A DNA stretch of 64,000 bases from Sphingopyxis sp. H073 (GTDB lineage Bacteria; Pseudomonadota; Alphaproteobacteria; Sphingomonadales; Sphingomonadaceae): positions 62,001-126,000 of the forward strand of contig NZ_LNSG01000005.1 of assembly GCF_001468395.1 (NCBI RefSeq), in the 5' to 3' direction. Below are positions 7,560 through 16,705 of this stretch, one piece after another. The stretch's first letter is position 1, and the number at the start of each line of letters is the position of its first letter. The position numbers and the translations under genes were made by a program. The notes under the pieces were generated by a model that saw only the letters and a program-made list of their open reading frames with translations, made no database searches and was not told where the DNA came from.

Positions 7560-7784
7560 TCACCCGCCAAGCTTCTCGAGGGCAGAAATCGCCACCTTTG
7601 GCTTCACCTTGACGGCCAGTTGCAGAAGGGCAATCGCAGTATCCTGACCGACCTTCTTGATCAGCCGATTTAGCTCTCGTTCTGCTTCCTCGCGCTCAAG
7701 CTCTGCAAGCTTCTGCCTGCGCTCTTCCAGGTCCTTTTCCGCTGCTGCCAGCGCGGACCGTTCGCGTTCAAGTTTCGACACCAT
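7560..7784 (-). CDS. coiled-coil protein, possible relaxosome accessory
   Basis: A 74-aa protein; the ATG at 7784 is chosen because GGAGGAAT precedes it. Residues 3-45 form a dense charged helix (SKLERERSALAAAEKDLEER, then RRQKLAELEREEAERELNRL), a likely coiled coil. A second amphipathic helix follows (ALLQLAVKVKPKVAISALEK). Located on the far side of the candidate oriT, divergent from the RHH-traD-traI operon, where accessory mobilisation proteins are often encoded. That role is inferred from position only. Confidence 0.6.
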   Translation of the reverse strand: MVSKLERERSALAAAEKDLEERRQKLAELEREEAERELNRLIKKVGQDTAIALLQLAVKVKPKVAISALEKLGG

Positions 7785-8329
7785 TGCGCATTCCTCCAAG
7801 CCTTGAAAGACCATGCGAAGATGCACCAATCGCAGGGTCTGTTCGAGGCATTTTTTTGCTTGATGCTCTCGCGCCACTTCATCGCGGAAGATGGCCTGCT
7901 TGAGCCATCGCCATGGCCAAACCCAGAGCCATTGTCGTCCCACAGCGCCCGCTGTAGGCGGACATAGCGCCTGCGGTGCGTTCGCGAGTCAGGCTCGCTC
8001 GCGCAATCCCGCTGGAGAACCACCTGCGCGAGTGATCCCCCTACAACAATGGACCTGGCACAGGGCACAAGTTCCTGATTTTTTGCACACCGTACACCGC
8101 TGCGCGGTAGGGTGATGCAGCGATATTCTGCATACGTCACAATTGGTTAGCCGAAGTCTTGCTCACAATTCGGGCGGTGCAGTCGGCTGCAGGATGTTCA
8201 AGGCTTCAATAAAGCATCGAAAAACCAATGCCATAGCGCTGCACCGGGCTGCATCGCCGACGCTCTTGGCAAGTGCGATGCAGCGCTATATACTGAAACC
8301 TGCGATAGACGAACCACGCCTGAAAAGGT
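7785..8329. other. candidate oriT / relaxosome binding region
   Basis: This 545-bp non-coding stretch lies between divergent small genes next to traD-traI. It contains GATGCAGCG[A/C]TAT at 8114-8126 and 8277-8289. It also has an inverted repeat ATAGCGCTGCA (8233-8243) / TGCAGCGCTAT (8279-8289) enclosing a second one, CTGCATCGC (8249-8257) / GCGATGCAG (8275-8283). A further small hairpin ACCGC-TGC-GCGGT lies near 8095-8107. On the minus strand at 8301-8314, GTTCGTCTATCGCA shares GTCTAT with R388-type MOBF nic sites. Placement and repeats fit an origin of transfer or an RHH operator; the nick site is not established. Confidence 0.5.
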
Positions 8330-8629
8330 GTGGTAGTGGAAAAGAAACAGTTCCAGAGCGTCGGTGTAACGCTCAGCCCAAGGATGATCGACGTCGTCGA
8401 TCAACTTGCGGCAAGCCGCGGTGTATCGCGGTCAGAAGCCATCCGCATTGCCCTTGAAGTCGGTATTCCGCTCCTGAAGGCGGGACTGTCGCTCAATGCC
8501 GAGCGGGCTGTTACAATCCTCGAGCATACCCAGCTTGCGCTCTCGCTCATCGTCCAGGAGCAATATCCGGCTGATGCCGAACACCTGATCGCTCAGGCGC
8601 TCTCCAACGTGCGAGAGCATCATGGCTGA
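8330..8629 (+). CDS. ribbon-helix-helix relaxosome/regulatory protein
   Basis: A 99-aa protein from a GTG (8330, or 8336 with AAAAGG upstream). Residues 8-45 (FQSVGVTLSPRMIDVVDQLA, then ASRGVSRSEAIRIALEVGI) are a CopG-type ribbon-helix-helix. Its stop overlaps the start of traD by 8 nt, so it leads the transfer operon. RHH proteins in this position (for example TrwA of R388, TraY of F) bind oriT, assist relaxase nicking and repress the operon. The nested inverted repeats just upstream are the obvious binding sites. Confidence 0.7.
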   Translation: MVVEKKQFQSVGVTLSPRMIDVVDQLAASRGVSRSEAIRIALEVGIPLLKAGLSLNAERAVTILEHTQLALSLIVQEQYPADAEHLIAQALSNVREHHG

Positions 8630-11018
8630 AGACATCAGGTTCAGCAAAAAAGCTGCCACTCTCACCCACGCTTCCGCGCGCGGAAAAGTGAAGCGGAACG
8701 CAGGCAATTTCACGCGCGGATCGCAGCTGTTCCACCATGAAATCCTGATGACCTGGGCGGGCATCAGAATGCCCCTCTACGTCTGGGTCGGAACCGCCAT
8801 TCTTCTGCTGTGTGCCCTCGTCAGTTTGACCTTCAAGAACCACGAGGTGCAGCTCGTGCTTATGAAGCTCTACGCCGAGGCTTGGGGCTGGGTTCAGCTC
8901 AATCCGAACAAGCCTGTAAACCTGACGCTTCCGTCGGGTCAGATGGTGCAAGGCACCATGTCTATGGTGCCCTATCATCCTGCCGTGGAAAGGGCGTGGG
9001 ACAAGGCTGTGCAGGTCAGCATTTCCGCAGGTCTCGGTGCAGCCTTTATCTGCGTCCCATTGACCGTCTGGTTCGTCGACTTTTCGAAACGGCGCGGCAC
9101 CGACATTCTGACCGAGCGCCATGAGCGGGGGGCCGTGCTTGTGACACACAGCGAACTGGCCCAAGCCATCACCAGCCATAACTGGAAAGCGCATATCAGC
9201 GAGTGCCGCAAGCGCACGCCACCAGTGGACCCCGACAAGATCCTCGCAGAGCCCTTGAAGGACCGTGTTCGGGCGGGTCTGCATGCGCCTTACCGCCTGG
9301 CAGGTGTGCCGGTTCCTTGGCGTCTTGAGCAAAGCCATGCGATGTTCATCGGTACTACCGGTGCTGGCAAGACGACCGAGCTGAAGAAGATCGTCACGCA
9401 GGCGCGTGAACGCGGGCATCGCTGCGTCATTTTCGATCTGACCGGCACCTTCGTCGAAAGCTTCTATGATGCCGAAACGGACATCATCCTCAACCCGATG
9501 GATCGCCGCTGCGTGCCATGGTCGATCTTCAACGACTGCGACAATTACGCCGAATTCATGAGCGCTGCGACAGCGCTGGTTCCCAGCGGCCATAGCGCGG
9601 AAGATGACTTCTGGCAGAAGTCGGCACGCACCCTGTTCGTCGAGATGTGCGTCAAAATGATCAAGATGGGCGTGCGCTCAAATGGCGCGCTTTCCTACTT
9701 CCTGATGCAGTCGGATCTGAAGACGATCCATGCTCAACTTGAAGGCACGATCGCAGGTCCGATGATGTCACCCGCCGCTGCCAAAATGGCAGAGTCGATC
9801 CGGACCACCTTCATCGCCAATGCGAATGTTTTCCGCTTCCTGCCCGAACCTCCTCCGGGCGAAACCGGCTTCTCAATCAAGAACTGGATGACCACCGAGG
9901 TCAAGGAAGGGTCGATCCTTTTCATCACTTCCACGCACCCGGACCTGGTCCTCAATCGCCCGCTTTTGACGCTGTGGATGGACCTGGCCGTCAATGCGCT
10001 GTTCCACATGGGACGGACCCGAGATCTGCGCACCTGGTTTCTCATCGACGAAGTCCATGCGCTGCATCGTCTCCCGGCGATCGATCATGGCCTTCAGACC
10101 GCGCGCGCGTTTGGCGGCGCCTTCGTGCTTGGCATGCATTCCTTCGACAAGCTTGAAGAAACCTATGGCGAGAACGGGGCTACCAATCTGGCCTCGCTGG
10201 CGGGCACCAAACTGATCCTCAAGACGGCCGATCCCGAGACATCACGGCGATGCTCCGAGTTCATCGGCAACCGTCAGGTCCGGATCATGGATGAAGCCTA
10301 TTCCTACGGCTATAATGACAACCGCGACGCCTCGACGATCACGCCCCGTACCAACGTCGAAGAACTCGTCATGCCGGTCGACATCAGCGACCTGCCCAGC
10401 ATGCACGGGTTCGTGAAATTCCCGGACGGCTTCCCCGCTGCCCGGATCAGGCTGACGTGGAAAGATTACGAACCCCGCGCAAAAGGCTTCGAGCGTGTCA
10501 CCGACATGCGCGCCGCCGAATACGCACCACCGTCCGGGGATGGCGCGGAAATGGGGGGTGGGGATAGGGAAGGCGCACAACCTGACATCGCGCCCAAGGA
10601 GCCGAAAGATCGCGAAGAGGTAGCGCTGTGTGAGGCTGAGCGGGCAGCGCAGCAGCTGAGGGAGGCGATCGAAGGGCCATTGAACACTGAGCGCGAGCTG
10701 ACCGGGGAGGAGGTAACACGCAAGATCGAGGATGAAGAGGAGCGGGCAGACTTCGAGCGCAGGCCAGCGCAAGGGGAGCTCTACGGCTATCACCGCCCGG
10801 GCAAAAAAGACCAGCGCGAGCGGCAGAACCTGGCCATGCGCGACAGCGAAGAGCGCAGCGCGCAGGCGAAGATCGAAGGGCCAAAGGGGCGAGCGCAGAA
10901 CAGCAGGGCAGACGCGCAGGAGAGCGAGCTCTCCAAAGAAAACATGCGCGGGATCGGCAACGAAAAGCAGAGCCGTCAGGATCCTTCGATCGACGATGAT
11001 CAGGAGCTTGGCCGATGA
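8622..11018 (+). CDS. traD: type IV coupling protein (TraD/TrwB family)
   Basis: A 798-aa membrane ATPase. Two transmembrane segments (around 50-72 and 130-152) flank a short periplasmic loop. Walker A is GTTGAGKT at ~244-251, and Walker B is FLIDEVHAL at ~473-481. The C-terminal ~170 residues are very charged and low in complexity. Coupling proteins bring the relaxase-DNA complex to the type IV secretion channel and energise transfer. Upstream overlap with the RHH gene and downstream ATGA overlap with a micro-ORF leading to traI give a compact operon. No mating-pair-formation genes are in view, so the element may be mobilizable or its channel genes may lie outside. Confidence 0.88.
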   Translation: MAEDIRFSKKAATLTHASARGKVKRNAGNFTRGSQLFHHEILMTWAGIRMPLYVWVGTAILLLCALVSLTFKNHEVQLVLMKLYAEAWGWVQLNPNKPVNLTLPSGQMVQGTMSMVPYHPAVERAWDKAVQVSISAGLGAAFICVPLTVWFVDFSKRRGTDILTERHERGAVLVTHSELAQAITSHNWKAHISECRKRTPPVDPDKILAEPLKDRVRAGLHAPYRLAGVPVPWRLEQSHAMFIGTTGAGKTTELKKIVTQARERGHRCVIFDLTGTFVESFYDAETDIILNPMDRRCVPWSIFNDCDNYAEFMSAATALVPSGHSAEDDFWQKSARTLFVEMCVKMIKMGVRSNGALSYFLMQSDLKTIHAQLEGTIAGPMMSPAAAKMAESIRTTFIANANVFRFLPEPPPGETGFSIKNWMTTEVKEGSILFITSTHPDLVLNRPLLTLWMDLAVNALFHMGRTRDLRTWFLIDEVHALHRLPAIDHGLQTARAFGGAFVLGMHSFDKLEETYGENGATNLASLAGTKLILKTADPETSRRCSEFIGNRQVRIMDEAYSYGYNDNRDASTITPRTNVEELVMPVDISDLPSMHGFVKFPDGFPAARIRLTWKDYEPRAKGFERVTDMRAAEYAPPSGDGAEMGGGDREGAQPDIAPKEPKDREEVALCEAERAAQQLREAIEGPLNTERELTGEEVTRKIEDEEERADFERRPAQGELYGYHRPGKKDQRERQNLAMRDSEERSAQAKIEGPKGRAQNSRADAQESELSKENMRGIGNEKQSRQDPSIDDDQELGR

Positions 11019-11110
11019 GCGCGGCAGGACAGACCTGCCATGTGTGCCCCCTATCTTGCGCGCAATGTGCCGGGCCGATGCTCCGGCGCGAACAGGCAAG
11101 GGTAGCCTGA
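11015..11110 (+). CDS. 31-residue Cys-rich micro-ORF between traD and traI
   Basis: An ATG overlapping the traD stop (ATGA) opens a 31-codon frame that ends with TGA one base before the traI ATG. The peptide contains CHVCPLSCAQC, four Cys in a tight cluster, followed by a basic tail (MLRREQARVA). The exact fit between two genes suggests a translated coupling peptide, possibly zinc-binding. There is no independent RBS, and the ORF is short enough to be a spacer. Confidence 0.45.
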   Translation: MSAAGQTCHVCPLSCAQCAGPMLRREQARVA

Positions 11111-11111
11111 G

Positions 11112-14100
11112 ATGCTGTCGGTCGCATCAGTCGCGTCAGCCGGCGGCGCGGCAAACTACTTCGCCAAGGACGACTACTATATCGGCGATGGCCCTGCGGA
11201 GCTCAGCGAATGGGGCGGGAAGGGCGCCGAAGCACTCGGTCTTGTTGGTCCCGTTGCCAAGGACGACTTCGAAAAAGTCCTCGATGGCAAACTGCCCGAT
11301 GACACCGTCGTAAATGGCAACGCAAACCGCCGCTCGGGAATAGACCTCACATTCTCCATGCCGAAATCGGCCAGCTTGCTGGCGCAGTTGGGCGGCGACA
11401 AGCGGATCCTCGATGCACAGCTGGCCGCGGTCAAGGCGACCATGGCCTATCTCGAGAAACACTATGCGCAGGCCCGCGATCGATCACGCAATGCCAACGG
11501 CGAGGGCGTGGTCACAGGCAAGCTCCTCTATGCCTTGTTCCAGCACGACACGAGCCGGGCGCTCGACCCGCAGAACCATACCCATGCCGTCATTGCCGCG
11601 ATGACCCAGGACAAGGATGGCAAGTGGAAGGCGCTGTGGAACGGAGAGATCTGGAAGAACAACACAGTCCTTGGCTCCATCTACAACGCCGCGCTGCGGA
11701 CGAACCTCGAGAAGCTCGGCTACGAAACCCAGATCACGGGCAAGCACGGCCAGTTCGAGATCAAGGGCGTGGCGCGCGATGTGATCGAAGCCTTCAGCCA
11801 GCGTCGCCTGACCATTCTGGCAACGGCCGAGAAACTCGGGAAGAGCGCAAACGACACAGAAGCCTTGCGTGAAATCACCAAGCGCACCCGCGATCCCAAG
11901 CTGAATCCGGACGACAAGCTGGCGCTCCGGCGAGAATGGGCCAAGCGCGCTGCCGGGCTGGGGTTCGATGCCAAGGCGCTGGTCGAACAGGCGCGGGAGC
12001 GCGGCTCCGAGGGGCGCGAGAGCCCATTGGGATCGCCTCAGCGGGTGCAGGAGACGCTGAGCGCGCTCCGCGACAGCGTGAAGCTCTACACCCGGCCAGC
12101 GGACACGCTGACTACCAATGGCCTGCAACGGATCACCCTGACGCCAACGCAGCTGCGCACTGAGATGGCAACCGCTTCTGCCATCAGGATCATCGGCGAA
12201 CGTGAAACCTCCTGGACCCGGGGCGACCTGGTCAAGACCGCGCTCGACCTCGGCGTAAAGGGCGTGACCGCTGACGGGGTGGAAGCACGGATCGGCGTGT
12301 TGGTGGCCGACGGGAGAGTGCTGGAGGGCAAGAGCGACAGGCTCGATGGCAGGCCCGAGAAATACACCACACCTGAACATGTCGAGATCGAGCGGGCAAC
12401 GCTGGCCAATGTCGCTGCGGGAAAGGGTGCAGGCCACTCCATCATCGAAGCCGCCGAGGCCCCCGGGCGCTTGCGGCAAGTCGCGGGCACTCATGACCTC
12501 AGCGCCGAGCAGATTGCCGCCGGAACACTGGCGCTCGCCAGCAAGGACCGCACGGTCGTGATCCAGGGTGTCGCAGGTGCCGGAAAGACGACGATCATCT
12601 CGGCAATTGCGAGCGTGGCGCATCAGGAGGGAAGGGAGGTGATCGGCCTCGCCTTTGCCAACAAGATGGTCAGCGATCTTCGGACCGGGACGGAGATCCG
12701 TGGGCCAGACGGAGAGGTCGTCAGGCAGGAAATCGCAGCAAGAACCGTCTCATCCTTCGTGAATGAGCATCTGCGGCCCACGCTTGAGGGCTCAGGTCCG
12801 AAGTTCGAGGCATCACGAGAGACCTTGCGCGGCAAAGTGCTGGTCTTGGACGAGGCTTCGCTCGTTGCGAACAAGCCGATGAATGACCTGCTCACGATCG
12901 CCAACCGGCTTGGGGTTGAAAAGCTGGTCATGATCGGAGACCGGGCCCAGCTGCAGCCGATCGAGGCGGGCAAAAGCTTTTCGCTGATCCAGTCCGATAA
13001 CCCCGCCATAGCCCGCATCGATACCAGCCTTCGGCAGCGCACCGAACATATGAAGGAAGCCGCTGGCCTCGCGCGCGCCGGAATGTTCAAGGAAAGCTTT
13101 GCCTCGCTTGGCGAGCGTGTGGTCGAAGCTGGCGCAGACCACCTCAAGGTCACCGCGCAGAAATGGCTGGAGCTATCGCCAGAAGACCGCGAGCGTACCG
13201 CGATCTACTCATCGGGTCGTGCAGCGCGCGGCGAACTCAACCGGATGGTCCAGCAGGGCCTAAAGGCAGAAGGGGCGATCCAGGGGGAAGGGCTGAGGCT
13301 GACCACGCTCCTCCCGGCCCATGCGACGCGCGAGGAGCTGCGCTACGCCTCGACCTACAGCAAGGGCCAGCTGCTCGAAGTGACGCGCCAGAACGCCCCC
13401 GGAGGGCTTGTTCGGGGGCGGTACGATGTCGAAAGCATAGACGTGAAGGGCCGGGTCATGCTGCGCGATGAAAGCGGCAAGCTGATCAAATTCGATCCGG
13501 CGGCGATCGACCCTTCGGACAAGCGCGATGCCTTGAGGCTCTCCGAAAAGCACAAGGAGACAATCTACGAGGGCGACAAGATCCGCTGGACCGAAAAGGA
13601 TGATGCCAGGGGGCTGATGAAGTCCGAGGAGGCGAGGATCCTCGGGATCAGGGATGGGATCGTCACGCTCGAGAACAAGGCAGGCGAGATCGTAGAACTC
13701 AAGCAGAATGACCGCATGCTCGAGCGCATGGGGCTGGCCTATGCGATCAACATGCATCAGGCGCAGGGCGACACCCGCGACATGGCGATCGGTGAGATGC
13801 ACTCATCAGCCCGGCACTTATCGAACCAGCGTCTGGCGCTCGTCATGATGACCCGAGTGCGTGACGACATCACAATCGTCACCAACGACCGCGATCGGCT
13901 CCTGGCGCAGATCGACCGAAACCCGGGCGACAAGACCAGCGCGCTCGAAACCCTTGGCGAAAAGCAGGTCGAGGCGAAGCGCAGCGCCCGCGAGGCTGGC
14001 GAGTTTCGGCCCACAATTCCCGATCATTTGAGGGCACCCGAGGATAGGCAAGCATCTGCCTCGCGGATCGATCCGGCGAGCCTTCGGGCAGCGCCGCAAT

Positions 14101-14138
14101 TGGACGTTCCCGAACGCAACATCGAACGCAGCCGATAG
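11112..14138 (+). CDS. traI: MOBF-family relaxase-helicase
   Basis: A 1008-aa TrwC/TraI-like protein. The N-terminal relaxase has Tyr residues in NYFAKDDYYIGDG (~14-26) and the three-His metal site HDTSRALDPQNHTH with His at ~145, 156 and 158. A RecD-like helicase follows, with Walker A GVAGAGKTT (~486) and Walker B-type VLVLDEASL. It nicks oriT, stays covalently on the 5' end and unwinds the plasmid strand during conjugation. It starts one base after the micro-ORF and is followed by a GTG-start membrane-protein gene. It is at the short end for TraI proteins, similar in size to TrwC. Confidence 0.9.
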   Translation: MLSVASVASAGGAANYFAKDDYYIGDGPAELSEWGGKGAEALGLVGPVAKDDFEKVLDGKLPDDTVVNGNANRRSGIDLTFSMPKSASLLAQLGGDKRILDAQLAAVKATMAYLEKHYAQARDRSRNANGEGVVTGKLLYALFQHDTSRALDPQNHTHAVIAAMTQDKDGKWKALWNGEIWKNNTVLGSIYNAALRTNLEKLGYETQITGKHGQFEIKGVARDVIEAFSQRRLTILATAEKLGKSANDTEALREITKRTRDPKLNPDDKLALRREWAKRAAGLGFDAKALVEQARERGSEGRESPLGSPQRVQETLSALRDSVKLYTRPADTLTTNGLQRITLTPTQLRTEMATASAIRIIGERETSWTRGDLVKTALDLGVKGVTADGVEARIGVLVADGRVLEGKSDRLDGRPEKYTTPEHVEIERATLANVAAGKGAGHSIIEAAEAPGRLRQVAGTHDLSAEQIAAGTLALASKDRTVVIQGVAGAGKTTIISAIASVAHQEGREVIGLAFANKMVSDLRTGTEIRGPDGEVVRQEIAARTVSSFVNEHLRPTLEGSGPKFEASRETLRGKVLVLDEASLVANKPMNDLLTIANRLGVEKLVMIGDRAQLQPIEAGKSFSLIQSDNPAIARIDTSLRQRTEHMKEAAGLARAGMFKESFASLGERVVEAGADHLKVTAQKWLELSPEDRERTAIYSSGRAARGELNRMVQQGLKAEGAIQGEGLRLTTLLPAHATREELRYASTYSKGQLLEVTRQNAPGGLVRGRYDVESIDVKGRVMLRDESGKLIKFDPAAIDPSDKRDALRLSEKHKETIYEGDKIRWTEKDDARGLMKSEEARILGIRDGIVTLENKAGEIVELKQNDRMLERMGLAYAINMHQAQGDTRDMAIGEMHSSARHLSNQRLALVMMTRVRDDITIVTNDRDRLLAQIDRNPGDKTSALETLGEKQVEAKRSAREAGEFRPTIPDHLRAPEDRQASASRIDPASLRAAPQLDVPERNIERSR

Positions 14139-14148
14139 GAGGAAGATC

Positions 14149-14580
14149 GTGACACAGATGGGCCATGCCGCAGCGGGTACGCCACCTTCAGACACTTTCG
14201 AGATTCACCTCACGCAGCAGCTGACCCTGACCAATCTGGTGAACGAGGCAGGACTCTCGGAGATTGCGCGTGCCGCTGGCGGGGACAGCTTTGTGGTCTG
14301 CGACCTCAATGCGCACGGGGTTCAGGGATGCGCCGACCTGCGAGCCGCCCTCGATAACCAGAAAATGGCCGCCGAGTTGGTGGCGATAGGTCTGATGATC
14401 CTTGTCGCCGTTTTGGTGGGCACGATAGCGGCCGCCTTTGTGAGGCTGGTGGCGCAGCGGGCGGCTCCTCCTTGGGAGCGGTGCGCCGTTGCCTTTATCC
14501 CGCTGCGCAGGGGTCGGGCAAAGCCCCGGAAAGATGCGGTCAACATCATAACCAGGAAGGAGAAGAGGCATGGCGCTTGA
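14149..14580 (+). CDS. small membrane protein downstream of traI
   Basis: A 143-aa protein from a GTG preceded by ATAGGAGGA. One clear transmembrane helix (LVAIGLMILVAVLVGTIAAA, ~77-97) follows an N-terminal soluble part with two Cys (FVVCDLNAHGVQGC). The C-terminus is strongly basic, so it is probably cytoplasmic. It overlaps the next gene by 11 nt and is part of the transfer operon by position. Function unknown. Confidence 0.6.
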   Translation: MTQMGHAAAGTPPSDTFEIHLTQQLTLTNLVNEAGLSEIARAAGGDSFVVCDLNAHGVQGCADLRAALDNQKMAAELVAIGLMILVAVLVGTIAAAFVRLVAQRAAPPWERCAVAFIPLRRGRAKPRKDAVNIITRKEKRHGA

Positions 14581-15273
14581 ATACAAAGACGCAGGGACCG
14601 TCGGAAGCAAGCGTGGGGCGAAGGACGGGGCGCAGCACAAAAAGGTTGATCTGCGCGATCTCCACATCCGCAATGCCGGCGGTCAAAGTACCGTTCAGAA
14701 AACGAGCGAGTTCAAGCGCAGATCACCCAACAGCTACTTGAAGGGCGAAGCGGCAAACAATCTGGCACGCCGGGTCTTCAAAGAGCATAGGGCCGGAAAG
14801 TCGGTACGAGAAATCGCGGGCTGCTTTGAGCTTTCTCAGACCAAAATCCGCGTTCTCGTCAATCGCGGCCTCGATGCCGAATTTCGCGACGTGACAGCAC
14901 CAAGGATGATCCAGCAATACTGCGATGAGGGACGACAGCTCGATATCCCCCTTAATGTACTTCTCGGTAAAAGAACGGGCGTCCATTGCTGGACCTCAAA
15001 AATGCTGAACGAGGGAGCGCTCCTGCGAGAGGTAAAGGCGCTCTATGAAGACTTCACGCTCGAGCACCTCCAGCACTGCATCTACAATTGTGACGCTCAC
15101 CTAGCAAAGATCGAGGCCCTGATCGGGCCGCTGCAGTTGATGAGCGTCGAAGCATTTCATCACCGAGCCCGTCAACGGGTTGCGGCTTACCGGAGCCAAA
15201 ATCGCTTCCACAAGATCCGCTATATCGACTGGGACACACGCCCTAACTCATACTTTGCTTGTACCAACCGATA
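14570..15273 (+). pseudogene. 5' part of a gene split by an IS256-family element
   Basis: This is the first 234 codons of a gene whose reading frame is broken at the IS junction; a TAG is created from the target TA plus the first G of the IS. The N-terminal ~40 residues (DAGTVGSKRGAKDGAQ..KVDLRDLHIRNAGGQ) are nearly repeated in a separate 69-aa gene at 17459. Residues ~65-105 (FKEHRAGKSVREIAGCFELS, then QTKIRVLVNR) look like a helix-turn-helix. Removing the IS and one target copy restores one continuous 438-codon frame (…TNR|YEQWHDW…). The truncated product could still be made. Confidence 0.75.
15266..15273 (+). repeat. target site duplication of the IS, left copy
   Basis: AACCGATA, repeated at 16698-16705. 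Eight base pairs is usual for IS256-family elements. Three further upstream bases also match, so the exact boundary is slightly ambiguous. Confidence 0.75.
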
Positions 15274-15326
15274 GGTCACGTCCGTCAATGAGGTGTAATT
15301 TGGGGTGTGGTCACCGGGCTGCATGG

Positions 15327-16538
15327 TCAGGCGGCCTTGGGTGTAATCTGTAGCGGCTGAGCCTCCTCGATCATTGGTGTGGCAAGGGCTGCCATGCCCT
15401 CGATCTGCATGTAGCGGTGCTGGAGCTGCCACTCGTCATTCTGCTCGAGCAGGACGGCGCCGACGAGTCGGATGATGCTGTCCTCGTTGGGGAAGATACC
15501 GACGACGTCAGCACGGCGCTTCACCTCCTTGTTCAGGCGCTCCAGCGGATTGGTGCTGTGCAGCTTGACCCGGTGCTGCTCGGGGAAGGTCATGTAGGCC
15601 AGGACATCGTGCTCGGCGTCGTCCATGCAGGTTCCCAGCTTCGGCCAGCGGGTGCGCAGTTGGTCGGCGACCTGGCGCCAGACCTGGGTAGCGGCCGCAT
15701 GATCGGGCTGGAGGAAGACCTGCCGGATGGCGGCGGCGACCACGGTGTTCTGCCCCTTGGGCACGTAGGCCAGTGCGTTGCGCATGAAGTGGACGCGGCA
15801 GCGCTGCCAGGTGGCGCCGAGCACGCGGGTGATCGCCGCCTTGAGCCCCTCGTGGGCATCGGAGATGACCAGCTTCACTCCCTTGAGGCCGCGGCGGGCC
15901 AGGTCCTTGAGGAAGCTCGACCAGAACGGCTCGGCCTCGCTGGGACCGATGTGCAGGCCGACGATCTCGCGCTTGCCCTCGGTGTTGACCGCGACCGCTA
16001 TTATCGCCGCGACACTGACGATACGGCCGCCCTCGCGGACCTTGAGGTAGGTCGCGTCCAGCCAGAGGTAAGGCCAGTCGCCCGCCAGCGGCCGCTTGAG
16101 GAAGGCGTGCACGCGTTCGTCGATGTCCTTGCACAGCTTCGAGACCGAAGACTTGGAGATGCCGGTCATGCCCATGGCCTGAACCAGCTCGTCGACGCGC
16201 CGGGTGCTGACGCCGGCGATCCATGCTTCCTGGATCACCGAGACCAGCGCCTTCTCGACGGTCTTCCTGGGTTCCAGGAAGCCAGGGAAGTAGGCCCCGG
16301 TCCTGAGCTTGGGGATCTTCAGGTTGAGCGTGCCGAGCCGGGTGTCGAGGCTGCGCTCTCGGTAGCCGTTACGCCAGGTCGTGCGGTCGCCGGATCGCTC
16401 GTGTCGGCCGGCGCCGATCACGCCGTCGACATCGGCCTCCATGATCAGCTGCAGCACGCTCTCGGCAATGCTGCGCAGGAAATCGCTGTCTCCGGTCTTC
16501 GCCATCAGCTCGGCAAGCGGTAGTCTGTCTTCGGTCAT
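15327..16538 (-). CDS. tnp: IS256-family transposase
   Basis: A 403-aa protein; the ATG at 16538 is preferred because CGAGGAG lies upstream, whereas the longer frame reads through the palindrome. It has the mutator-type DDE layout: WLDATYLKV (first Asp), VISDAHEGL (second Asp), and NPLERLNKEVKRR around the catalytic Glu. Other family marks are WRNGYRER, the LGTLNLKIPKLR strand block and GVSTRRVDELV. It catalyses excision via a circular intermediate and reinsertion. Full length with no frameshift, so probably active. Confidence 0.93.
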   Translation of the reverse strand: MTEDRLPLAELMAKTGDSDFLRSIAESVLQLIMEADVDGVIGAGRHERSGDRTTWRNGYRERSLDTRLGTLNLKIPKLRTGAYFPGFLEPRKTVEKALVSVIQEAWIAGVSTRRVDELVQAMGMTGISKSSVSKLCKDIDERVHAFLKRPLAGDWPYLWLDATYLKVREGGRIVSVAAIIAVAVNTEGKREIVGLHIGPSEAEPFWSSFLKDLARRGLKGVKLVISDAHEGLKAAITRVLGATWQRCRVHFMRNALAYVPKGQNTVVAAAIRQVFLQPDHAAATQVWRQVADQLRTRWPKLGTCMDDAEHDVLAYMTFPEQHRVKLHSTNPLERLNKEVKRRADVVGIFPNEDSIIRLVGAVLLEQNDEWQLQHRYMQIEGMAALATPMIEEAQPLQITPKAA

Positions 16539-16618
16539 CGGGATCAACTCCTCGGGTGGGTGTGACGTGTGGAAACTCCACCTTACCGATGAGCCCGGTG
16601 GCCACCGAGATCGAAACT

Positions 16619-16648
16619 GCTGGTGGTGGGGCATGCCCCACCACCAGC
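16619..16648. repeat. 30-bp perfect palindrome in the IS leader
   Basis: The half-site GCTGGTGGTGGGGCA is followed directly by its reverse complement, with no loop. It lies between the right inverted repeat and the transposase RBS. In the transposase mRNA it would form a very stable hairpin that could shield the start region from transcripts entering from outside. That function is inferred. Confidence 0.7.
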
Positions 16649-16705
16649 AGCACCTAAATCTCCACCGAAAATTACACCACGAGCGCGGACGCTAACCAAC
16701 CGATA

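Larger units (their letters stand above)
15274..16697 (-). mobile_element. IS256-family insertion sequence
   Basis: A 1424-bp element beginning GG and ending CC, with imperfect terminal inverted repeats of about 28 bp. The inner ends share GGTGTAATTT, and both outer ends contain CGTCCG. It carries a single minus-strand transposase. A 30-bp perfect palindrome (16619-16648) lies between the right inverted repeat and the transposase start. It is flanked by AACCGATA on both sides, so this is a recent, intact simple insertion. Confidence 0.85.

Noticed and set aside
15417..16523. 368-aa plus-strand ORF
   Set aside because: Antisense of the IS256 transposase.
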